Assembly (NCBI GenBank): GCA_041855385.1
Contig: JBHAEC010000030.1
Coordinates: 1-19,811, forward strand
Reading direction: 5' to 3'
DNA: 19,811 nucleotides
Source: JBHAEC01 sp041855385
GTDB taxonomy: Bacteria; Bacillota; Negativicutes; Veillonellales; Veillonellaceae
The notes beneath the pieces are model-generated. The model saw only the letters and a list, made by a program, of their open reading frames with translations, did not search any database and was not told the DNA's origin. The first letter of the stretch is position 1. Each line of letters starts with the position of its first letter. Position numbers and translations under genes: made by a program. Shown one piece after another: positions 13,792 through 19,811 of this stretch.

Positions 13792-15711
13792 ATGAAAAGG
13801 TTACAAGTTTTGGTAATGTGCTCTTTGATGAGTGCGGCGGTATCAAATGTAGGTGTGGCTATGGCAGGGGCGGAAGAGCCGGATTATGTATTGGACCCTG
13901 TTATTATTACGGCACAGCGCGTTGAGAAGCGCGATTTAGATACCCCTACTGCCGTTACAGTTAAGACGGGAGAAGAGTTAAAAGAAACCGGTGCTACGAC
14001 GGCGGCGGAAGCGGTCCAATTTGTAGAGGGGGTAGCTACCCATTCACAAAATCCCTATGGGCAATCTGCCGGACGTATGAGTTCGGAAGTTGTAATTCGA
14101 GGTATGAAAAAAGGAACGCTGGTTTTGCTAAATGGCGTGCCGCTAAATATGAATTCTCTTTTCCAGTTGGATAATGTACCGGTTGAATCAATTGAGAAAG
14201 TAGAAGTGATTCGCGGGGTTAGTTCCGCTATGTACGGTAGCGAAGCTGCCGGAGGCGTAATCAACATTATTACGAAGCAAAACCTACCGAAAGAAATAAA
14301 AGTTGCCTTTGGTACGGAGGGTGCGAAATATTACAGTTTAACTTCTCAAGAAGACAAGCTTGGTATCGTTGCTTTATATAGTGAAGCGGGTAGAGCGGAT
14401 AATACTACGTTTACCATCGGTAGAGGATCAACGCCTAATACGAAAACGGATTTTTTAGGATCAAAAAAAGTGTTTCTATCGGGAACGTATAAATTTAACG
14501 ATCGTTGGTCCCTGTATCTTAGCCATAATCAGGATAATATAAGGGGGCAGCGAATAGTAAGTAATGCCAAAGGAAGCTATCAAGTAGGAGATTTGTACCA
14601 AACCACCAAGGACAAGGGCCATGATGAAATTATCAGCCTTGCCTATGATGGCAAGACCGTTAATGGTAGTGTATACGCTATTTTTAAGAGCTTAGACTAC
14701 AATACTTACGATGTGAGGGCGGCAAGCTATTCCTCCAAAGAGCATTTGGAGCAAACAAAATACGGAACAAATGTGACAAAAGAGTGGAACCGAGATAAAG
14801 CACAATTTATTTTTGGAACTACGGTAGAAAAAGAGAGTTATGATCGCATCAGTCAAATTTCGACCAAACGTGTCGGTAAGTATGAGCGAAATAACTATTC
14901 TCTTTATGGAAATTCTTCCTATATGCCAAATGAAAAGGACACATTTACACTGGGGCTTCGCTTTGATGTGACGGAAATGGAAAAGGGAAAATCGTACAAA
15001 GAAGTGCTACCTCAATTTCAATACAATAGGATGTTAGGCAAGGATAGCTCTTGGTATGTCAATGTAGGTAGAACATTCCGTGCCCCCACCTTTGCAGAGC
15101 TGTACAGTAATCCTATAACGGAAAGAAATGCAAGATATTGGTCGAATCCTGACTTGAAGCCGGAAACCGGTTGGGTATACGAGGTGGGATATAAGAAACA
15201 AATAGATAAGGGCGTATTTAAGGCCGCTTTGTTCTATATGGATATGGAAGACCATATTGATACGGCAAGGACTACTATTGGTGGGATAACGAAAGATAGG
15301 CAACAAAACTTTAGTGAGTATAAGAATAAAGGAATAGAAGTGGCATGGTACCAAACCATCAATAAGAGATTCCACTATAATTTGGGTGTTACCCTGCAGG
15401 ACCCAAAAGAGTTGGATGATCAAAATGGTTGGGGCCCCGCTTATCATAAGTACCAAATTACGGCAGGCCTAGGCTATAAAGATAAGAAGTGGAGAGCACA
15501 TGTAAGTGCCAACTATTTGGGTGAGAGAGCGAATAAGGCACGAGATTACTTCCTAGTGAATGTAAATGCTGAATATAAGTGGACTGATGATATCAGTTTC
15601 TACGGTACGATTCACAATGTTTTTGATAGAGAAAACATAACAAATGAGAGCGATACCTATTATTATGGCACGCCAAGAACCTTTATGGTGGGGATGAAAC
15701 ATAGTTTCTAA
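13792..15711 (+). CDS. TonB-dependent outer-membrane receptor, probably cobalamin or corrinoid uptake
   Basis: An outer-membrane beta-barrel transporter energised by TonB. The 639-aa protein has a signal peptide (cleaved near AMA/AGA, residues 25-27), a TonB box-like DPVIITAQRVEK (35-46), a plug domain (about 50-165, with VVIRGM, LVLLNGVPLN, VEVIRGVSSAMYGSEAAGGVINIITK-type signature read as IEKVEVIRG and AAGGVINIITK), then a 22-strand barrel. It ends in Phe, as needed for barrel assembly. GGAGGA (13780-13785) favours the third of three tandem ATGs, at 13792; 13786 and 13789 are alternatives. The upstream cobalamin riboswitch makes a BtuB-like role likely, but the ligand is inferred from context only. 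exbB, exbD and tonB follow on the same strand. Confidence 0.92.
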   Translation: MKRLQVLVMCSLMSAAVSNVGVAMAGAEEPDYVLDPVIITAQRVEKRDLDTPTAVTVKTGEELKETGATTAAEAVQFVEGVATHSQNPYGQSAGRMSSEVVIRGMKKGTLVLLNGVPLNMNSLFQLDNVPVESIEKVEVIRGVSSAMYGSEAAGGVINIITKQNLPKEIKVAFGTEGAKYYSLTSQEDKLGIVALYSEAGRADNTTFTIGRGSTPNTKTDFLGSKKVFLSGTYKFNDRWSLYLSHNQDNIRGQRIVSNAKGSYQVGDLYQTTKDKGHDEIISLAYDGKTVNGSVYAIFKSLDYNTYDVRAASYSSKEHLEQTKYGTNVTKEWNRDKAQFIFGTTVEKESYDRISQISTKRVGKYERNNYSLYGNSSYMPNEKDTFTLGLRFDVTEMEKGKSYKEVLPQFQYNRMLGKDSSWYVNVGRTFRAPTFAELYSNPITERNARYWSNPDLKPETGWVYEVGYKKQIDKGVFKAALFYMDMEDHIDTARTTIGGITKDRQQNFSEYKNKGIEVAWYQTINKRFHYNLGVTLQDPKELDDQNGWGPAYHKYQITAGLGYKDKKWRAHVSANYLGERANKARDYFLVNVNAEYKWTDDISFYGTIHNVFDRENITNESDTYYYGTPRTFMVGMKHSF

Positions 15712-15821
15712 ACAAAAGAATTATATCTTCAGATGTAAAGTATTGCTCTTAAGGTTTTACAGCGTACAAGCCCGTCATGATATTAAAACACTGAAATAGA
15801 ACAGGACTATAAGGAGGAAAA

Positions 15822-16439
15822 ATGGATTTAATAACATTATTTAATAAAGGCGGGCTGGTAATGTACCCTATTTTGCTAGCATCAATCATTTCCGTCGCCA
15901 TAGGAATTGAACGGTTTTTATACTATCAAAGAGCCCATACCGATATGGAGGTGTTGGAGGAAAAATTGCCTTTGCCTCTGCAACGCCATGATTCGCAAAA
16001 AATAATAGAGGTTTGCGAAGAGGCGAAAGGAGTGGCAGCCAAGGTTGTTAAGCAAGCTGTTTTAGCCAAAACAGCTCAAATGAAAGCCGCAGATGTGGTG
16101 GAAGGAATTGCGGTTCGCGAAGCGGCTTCTCTCAGACAATATTTAAACTACTTGGAAGTTACAGTTACCCTTTCTCCTTTATTGGGGTTGCTGGGTACTG
16201 TTGTGGGAATGATTGACTCTTTTAGTGTATTATCCGTTTCCGAAGGACAACCCTTTGCTATCACGGGAGGCGTTGGAGAGGCGCTTGTGGCTACAGCCTC
16301 CGGGTTGCTGGTTGCAATTTTGGCTTTGATTATTCATACGTATTTAGCACATCGTGTAGATAAGCTCGTCTCCAATATAGAATATGCTGCATCAATATAT
16401 GTAATTAATACAAATGCAGGTGATCACTATGAAGCTTAG
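15822..16439 (+). CDS. exbB: TonB-system energiser ExbB (MotA/TolQ/ExbB family)
   Basis: Inner-membrane proton-channel protein that, with ExbD, transmits proton motive force to TonB. The 205-aa protein has three membrane segments: one near residues 10-33 (GGLVMYPILLASIISVAIGIE, in part), one near 110-135 (SPLLGLLGTVVGMIDSF) and one near 155-180 (ALVATASGLLVAILALIIHT). This matches ExbB in length and topology, and the TolQ/ExbB signature is in LLGLLGTVVGMI. AAGGAGG (15811-15817) is a strong ribosome site. A weak promoter (TTTACA 15756-15761, TGATAT 15778-15783) is possible in the 110-nt gap after the receptor. It overlaps exbD by 11 nt. Confidence 0.94.
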   Translation: MDLITLFNKGGLVMYPILLASIISVAIGIERFLYYQRAHTDMEVLEEKLPLPLQRHDSQKIIEVCEEAKGVAAKVVKQAVLAKTAQMKAADVVEGIAVREAASLRQYLNYLEVTVTLSPLLGLLGTVVGMIDSFSVLSVSEGQPFAITGGVGEALVATASGLLVAILALIIHTYLAHRVDKLVSNIEYAASIYVINTNAGDHYEA

Positions 16440-16833
16440 GTCGATGCGTATTGATAGGGAGCCAAGGCTCATGATTATACCCATGATAGATATTATCTTC
16501 TTTTTGTTGGTATTTTTTATGATGAGTATGCTTTCTATGGTTGTACAAAAGACAATTCCCATTCAATTGCCTCAAGCGACTGTTTCCAAAGTTAATTTGG
16601 AGAAAACGCTACCTTTAACGGTAACAGCGAATGGAAATATCTTTGTGGAGCAGGAAAAAATCCCGGAAAATCTCCTAAAGCGAAGATTGGAAATAGAAAA
16701 ACAAAGGAATCCACAGATTGCTATTATTTTGCGTGGTGACTCCGGTGTGTCTTACGGAAAAATGGTGGGAATCCTGGATGTGGTAAAATCGGCGGGAATA
16801 CAGAAAGTAGCCATTGCGACGGAAAGCAAATAG
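16429..16833 (+). CDS. exbD: TonB-system energiser ExbD (ExbD/TolR family)
   Basis: Inner-membrane partner of ExbB and TonB with one membrane helix and a periplasmic domain. From the ATG at 16429 the 134-aa protein has a short basic cytoplasmic start, then PMIDIIFFLLVFFMMSML with D21 in the helix, equivalent to the essential membrane Asp of ExbD/TolR. The periplasmic part has NGNIFVEQEKIP and ends VKSAGIQKVAIATESK, typical for the family. I chose 16429 rather than the in-frame ATG at 16414 because AGGTGA (16418-16423) precedes it correctly. It overlaps exbB and is followed 10 nt later by tonB. Confidence 0.93.
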   Translation: MKLRSMRIDREPRLMIIPMIDIIFFLLVFFMMSMLSMVVQKTIPIQLPQATVSKVNLEKTLPLTVTANGNIFVEQEKIPENLLKRRLEIEKQRNPQIAIILRGDSGVSYGKMVGILDVVKSAGIQKVAIATESK

Positions 16834-16843
16834 AGGAAAAACC

Positions 16844-17617
16844 ATGAAAAAATATCGTTATGCATGGGTAAATGCTTGGTGGGGATCTTTGGCTTTTCAT
16901 ATCATTGCGGTAGCTGTTTTATCGGCTTTTATGGCGCAGCACTTGCCGAATGAACCTGCTCGAAATAAACCTATTGAGATTGAGTTGGTGGCTTTTGGCG
17001 GTGGTGGCGGTGGAGGCGGAGAAAAAGTGCCGGAAGAGATGGCGGAAGCGTTTAAAGAATTACCGCCTGTAGCGCCTGTTAAACAAATTGAACAAGAGAT
17101 GTTACCTCAACAAAGGGCAGATGAAAACAGCATTGCTACGGAACATAAGGAAGTGTTGCCTTCCGCTCCATCAAATACTACAACTACTGATTCAAATAGC
17201 GAAACATCAGGAACAGGGCCGGGAAGCGGCGGAGGCTCCGGCGGGGGTAGCGGAGGAGGTAGCGGCCCCGGTTCAGGTACAGGTGTTGGACCCGGAAGCG
17301 GTTCGGGAAGTGGCGGAGGAAGTGGCGACGGTAGTGGAGAATTTGTAAGACCCGTTACTTTATCTGCTCCGGAACCCCATTATCCGGAACAAGCAAGGCG
17401 TGAAAATAGGGAAGGAACGGTGACGGTAGGACTGACTATCGGAACGGACGGAACAGTCTCAGATGCGTGGGTAAATGGGAGTTCCGGATACGGAGATTTG
17501 GATGAGGCAGCAGTTGCAGCTGTAAGAAATTGGTTTTTTGCACCGGCTAAACGAGGAAATACCCCTATAGAGTCAACAACAAGTGTGAGCATAGTTTTTA
17601 ATTTGAGAAACAGATAG
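16844..17617 (+). CDS. tonB: energy transducer TonB with a Gly/Ser-rich linker
   Basis: Spans the periplasm and drives the outer-membrane receptor by contacting its TonB box. The 257-aa protein has an N-terminal membrane anchor (about 13-33) with S15 and H19 spaced as in the S-x3-H motif of E. coli TonB. A Gly8 tract (52-59) and a mostly uncharged region come next, then a Gly/Ser linker (about 123-165). The C-terminal TonB domain (about 168-257) contains PHYPEQARRENREGTVTV and WFFAPAKRG. Most TonBs use Pro-rich, Lys/Glu-rich linkers; the Gly/Ser spacer here is unusual. I start at ATG 16844 with GAGG upstream; a TTG at 16814 lies inside exbD and lacks a site. A terminator follows. Confidence 0.92.
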   Translation: MKKYRYAWVNAWWGSLAFHIIAVAVLSAFMAQHLPNEPARNKPIEIELVAFGGGGGGGGEKVPEEMAEAFKELPPVAPVKQIEQEMLPQQRADENSIATEHKEVLPSAPSNTTTTDSNSETSGTGPGSGGGSGGGSGGGSGPGSGTGVGPGSGSGSGGGSGDGSGEFVRPVTLSAPEPHYPEQARRENREGTVTVGLTIGTDGTVSDAWVNGSSGYGDLDEAAVAAVRNWFFAPAKRGNTPIESTTSVSIVFNLRNR

Positions 17618-17665
17618 GCCATATTTTAAGGTGTAGCCTATACCGGCGGAACCGGAAATATAAAC

Positions 17666-17712
17666 GAGTCACGGATAAGTGCATTATGCAAATTGTCCGT
17701 GGCTTTTTGTTT
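17666..17712 (+). terminator. terminator of the tonB operon
   Basis: GTCACGGA (17668-17675) pairs with TCCGTGGC (17696-17703), one G-U pair, followed by TTTTTGTTT. A small inner palindrome (TGCAT T ATGCA) sits in the loop. It begins about 50 nt after tonB and separates it from speD. Confidence 0.85.
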
Positions 17713-17722
17713 ACCTAATGAA

Positions 17723-17751
17723 TTGAATTTATTTCTAAAATTAGGTATACT
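17723..17751 (+). promoter_or_regulatory. speD promoter
   Basis: TTGAAT (17723-17728), a 17-nt spacer and TATACT (17746-17751) give a near-consensus sigma-A promoter. The transcript would start near 17758, about 37 nt before the speD ATG. Confidence 0.78.
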
Positions 17752-17794
17752 GAAAAGTACTAATAACTATATCAATAAAGGTGGAGTCAGGGGC

Positions 17795-18577
17795 ATGAGC
17801 GTTGCAATAAAACCAAGAAAGAAAATGAAATTGTACGGGTTTAACAATTTAACAAAAACTTTAAGCTTTAATATTTACGATGTTTGTTATACTCGGACAA
17901 ATGAAGAAAAGAAGAAATACATTGATTACATTGATGAAATGTACAATGCAGAGCGACTAACCGATATACTTACAGAGGTTTCTCGCATTATCGGCGCTAA
18001 TATTTTAAATATTGCCAAGCAAGATTACGATCCACAGGGGGCAAGTGTAACTATCTTGATTTCTGAAGATGTAATTGAAAAAGAAGATGTAGTCTGTCAT
18101 TTGGACAAAAGCCATTTGACGGTACACACGTATCCGGAGAGCCATCCCGATAAAGGTATCAGTACATTTCGTGCCGACATTGATGTATCTACTTGTGGGC
18201 ATATTTCCCCCTTGAAAGCATTGAATTTTCTCATAGCAAGCTTTGATTCGGATATCCTCAGTTTGGATTATCGTGTGCGCGGGTTTACCCGCGATGTTAT
18301 GGGGAAAAAGCTCTTTATTGATCACCGCATTAACTCAATTCAAAACTATATTACTTCCGCAACAAAGAGTCGATATAATATGATTGATGTCAATGTATAT
18401 CAGGAAAATATTTTCCATACGAAGATGATGCTAAAGGAAATTGATTTGGATAATTACTTGTTCGGCATCACCAAGGATGACTTGGATGTCAAAGAAAAAC
18501 GATTCATCCTTCAATCTTTGCGTCAAGAAATGTCCGAAATTTTTTATGGAAGAAATCTTCCTACAGTAAAGTCCTAG
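17795..18577 (+). CDS. speD: S-adenosylmethionine decarboxylase proenzyme (E. coli type)
   Basis: Decarboxylates AdoMet to give the aminopropyl donor for spermidine synthesis. The 260-aa product aligns along its whole length with E. coli SpeD: LYGFNNLTKTLSFNIYD, IGANILNIAKQDYDPQGAS, then HLDKSHLTVHTYPESHP. Self-cleavage between K105 and S106 would create the pyruvoyl cofactor at the new N-terminus. VSTCGHISPLKALN carries C134, and DYRVRGFTRDVMGKK, INSIQNYI and VNVYQENIFHTKMMLKE follow. I start at ATG 17795; an in-frame extension to 17693 would run through the tonB terminator and promoter. AAAGGTGG (about 17777-17784) is 10 nt before the start. speE is not in the window. No terminator separates it from the next gene. 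Confidence 0.95.
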   Translation: MSVAIKPRKKMKLYGFNNLTKTLSFNIYDVCYTRTNEEKKKYIDYIDEMYNAERLTDILTEVSRIIGANILNIAKQDYDPQGASVTILISEDVIEKEDVVCHLDKSHLTVHTYPESHPDKGISTFRADIDVSTCGHISPLKALNFLIASFDSDILSLDYRVRGFTRDVMGKKLFIDHRINSIQNYITSATKSRYNMIDVNVYQENIFHTKMMLKEIDLDNYLFGITKDDLDVKEKRFILQSLRQEMSEIFYGRNLPTVKS

Positions 18578-18641
18578 TTAAAACAGTAAGTGGAGAAAGT
18601 AGCTTATAGGTGGTAAAACAGAATGGAAAGGGGTAGTGAAA

Positions 18642-19811
18642 ATGGATTGCAAAGAAGCGGCAATTGCTTTAAGAAGAAAAAAAGGTGGCTTTTTGAGTAT
18701 GTCCTCTAAATTTCCACTGGAGACACCGGAGGACTTATCCATTGCATACACACCGGGTGTGGCTGAACCTTGTCTTGCCATTAAGGAAAATGAAGATGAA
18801 TCCTTTGCATTGACATGTCGCGGTAACATGGTGGCGGTTGTTTCCGACGGGACTCGGGTATTGGGTTTGGGAGACATCGGCGCAGCAGCTGCCATCCCCG
18901 TGATGGAAGGAAAGGCTCTTCTTTTTAAGCGGTTTGGCAATGTTGATTGTGTTCCTATTGTTTTAGATACCAAAGATAAGGAAGAATTTATCCATGCTGT
19001 AAAATTATTGGAGAAATCCTTTGCGGGTATTAATCTGGAAGATATTTCTTCTCCTAAATGTTATGAAATAGAGGATCGGTTAAAAGAAATGATGGATATT
19101 CCCGTATTCCATGATGATCAACATGGTACGGCCATTGCTTGTGTGGCGGCGGTACAGGGAGCGCTACGCTTTGTAAAAAAAGACCTGTCTGCGGCAAAAA
19201 TTGTAGTGAATGGGGCAGGAGCGGCCGGCGCTAATATTGCCAAGCTTCTCCACATGTGCGGAGCCAAAAATGTATTGCTTTTGGATCGTTTCGGAGTCTT
19301 GAATAATGCGTATGAAGGCTTAAATGATTTCCAAAAATCGGTTATGATTCTCTTGGGACAGGAAGACAAAGAAGGGGATTTGGCATCCTGCGCAAAAGGT
19401 GCCGATGTCTTGCTCGGAGTGTCGGCTCCCGGCGTGTTTACCCCAGAAATTGTGAGCACTATGGCAGAGGGTTCTGTAGTTTTCGGTATGGCTAACCCGG
19501 TGCCGGAGATAATGTATAAAGAAGCCAAGGAAGCCGGTGTTTGTGTAGCGGGAACAGGCCGATCCGATGCACCTAATCAGGTAAATAATATTAATGTATT
19601 CCCCGGAATCTTCCGCGGGGCTCTTGACGTGAGAGCAAAGAAGATCAATGATGAAATGAAAATTGCCGCGGTGGAAGCATTATCAAGCTTAGTCGCAGAT
19701 GAGGATCTAAGGGAAGACTATGTAGTAGCCAATGCTTTTGATCCGCGTGTAGCTCCGGCTGTAGCAAAAGCGGTAGCGGAAGCTGCGATTCGAACCGGTG
19801 TGGCCAGAAAA
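18642..19811 (+). CDS. NAD(P)-dependent malic enzyme, 3' end cut by the window
   Basis: Oxidatively decarboxylates malate to pyruvate, linking the C4 acid pool to pyruvate. The 390 residues seen are open at the window edge, and the family length (about 390-410 aa) implies that only a short tail is missing. Catalytic Tyr is Y36 in YTPGVAEP, catalytic Lys is K91 in MEGKALL, and metal ligands include D158/D159 in FHDDQHGTA. VSDGTRVLGLGDIG is at 67-80, the dinucleotide-binding loop GAGAAG at 191-196, and FGMANPVPE at 281-289. This is the smaller malic enzyme class found in Firmicutes. The ATG follows AAAGGGG at moderate spacing. It is 64 nt after speD with no visible terminator, so the two may share a transcript. 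Cofactor choice (NAD or NADP) cannot be decided. Confidence 0.95.
   Translation, partial: MDCKEAAIALRRKKGGFLSMSSKFPLETPEDLSIAYTPGVAEPCLAIKENEDESFALTCRGNMVAVVSDGTRVLGLGDIGAAAAIPVMEGKALLFKRFGNVDCVPIVLDTKDKEEFIHAVKLLEKSFAGINLEDISSPKCYEIEDRLKEMMDIPVFHDDQHGTAIACVAAVQGALRFVKKDLSAAKIVVNGAGAAGANIAKLLHMCGAKNVLLLDRFGVLNNAYEGLNDFQKSVMILLGQEDKEGDLASCAKGADVLLGVSAPGVFTPEIVSTMAEGSVVFGMANPVPEIMYKEAKEAGVCVAGTGRSDAPNQVNNINVFPGIFRGALDVRAKKINDEMKIAAVEALSSLVADEDLREDYVVANAFDPRVAPAVAKAVAEAAIRTGVARK

Noticed and set aside
13701..13925. 74-codon + strand frame rich in Cys and Gly near its end
   Set aside because: Its second half overlaps the receptor signal-peptide region in another frame, it starts inside the 3' arm of a 13-bp hairpin, and it lacks a ribosome site.
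15034..15456. 140-codon minus-strand frame
   Set aside because: It is the complement of the receptor beta-barrel coding sequence and has no independent support.
16814..16843. upstream TTG start for tonB
   Set aside because: It lies inside exbD without a ribosome site and adds basic residues before a start that already matches TonB.
17206..17340. GC-rich repetitive tract considered as a CRISPR or tandem-repeat locus
   Set aside because: It is the in-frame Gly/Ser linker of TonB; there are no regular repeat-spacer units.
17693..17794. N-terminal extension of speD by 34 residues
   Set aside because: It would start inside the tonB terminator and cross the speD promoter; the homologous SpeD proteins begin near the ATG at 17795.
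18578..18973. 131-codon minus-strand frame, and a similar one at 19118-19528
   Set aside because: Both are antisense to the malic enzyme, whose catalytic motifs are continuous on the + strand.

Overview
This window reads as chromosomal DNA from a diderm Firmicute, most likely class Negativicutes (Veillonella/Dialister-like). The order purR-glmU-prs-pth, a monocistronic C-minus rpsD, and an L13-type leader ahead of rplM-rpsI are Firmicute traits. The TonB-dependent outer-membrane receptor with ExbB/ExbD/TonB requires an outer membrane. Base composition looks moderately AT-rich. All supported genes lie on the + strand, downstream of an rRNA operon whose 5S gene opens the window. Genus cannot be fixed from this sequence alone.

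Layout: (1) 1-180, tail of a 23S-5S spacer, 5S rRNA and a strong terminator. (2) 254-1450, nhaA with its own terminator. (3) 1737-2632, a secreted cell-wall protein with two peptidoglycan-binding repeats and a 3D domain; its best start is a TTG codon. (4) 2701-6619, purR-glmU-prs-pth, joining purine control, UDP-GlcNAc synthesis, PRPP synthesis and peptidyl-tRNA recycling. (5) 6627-8313, rpsD behind a clear promoter, then a probable L13 leader, rplM, rpsI and a terminator. (6) 8314-8699, a gene-poor stretch with a candidate 31-codon ORF, a bulged hairpin and the zwf promoter. (7) 8700-11568, the tightly coupled zwf-pgl-Nudix operon (oxidative pentose phosphate entry plus a CoA pyrophosphatase-like enzyme). 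(8) 11674-12808, tatA, a Cys-rich HMA metal-binding protein, a terminator and a cupin. (9) 12851-17712, a cobalamin riboswitch with a Rho-independent terminator, a 124-aa protein with a DnaA domain I-like C-terminal half, a TonB-dependent receptor, exbB, exbD and a tonB with a Gly/Ser linker, closed by a terminator. (10) 17723-end, speD (E. coli-type AdoMet decarboxylase) behind a near-consensus promoter, then an NAD(P)-malic enzyme that runs off the window end.

The most interesting unit is region 9. The riboswitch plausibly makes an outer-membrane cobalamin (or corrinoid) uptake system respond to intracellular B12. An unrecognised DnaA_N-like ORF sits between the switch and the receptor, and two further hairpins precede the receptor start. 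An exact 8-nt complementarity between the aptamer and the 5' arm of the terminator suggests a concrete switching model.
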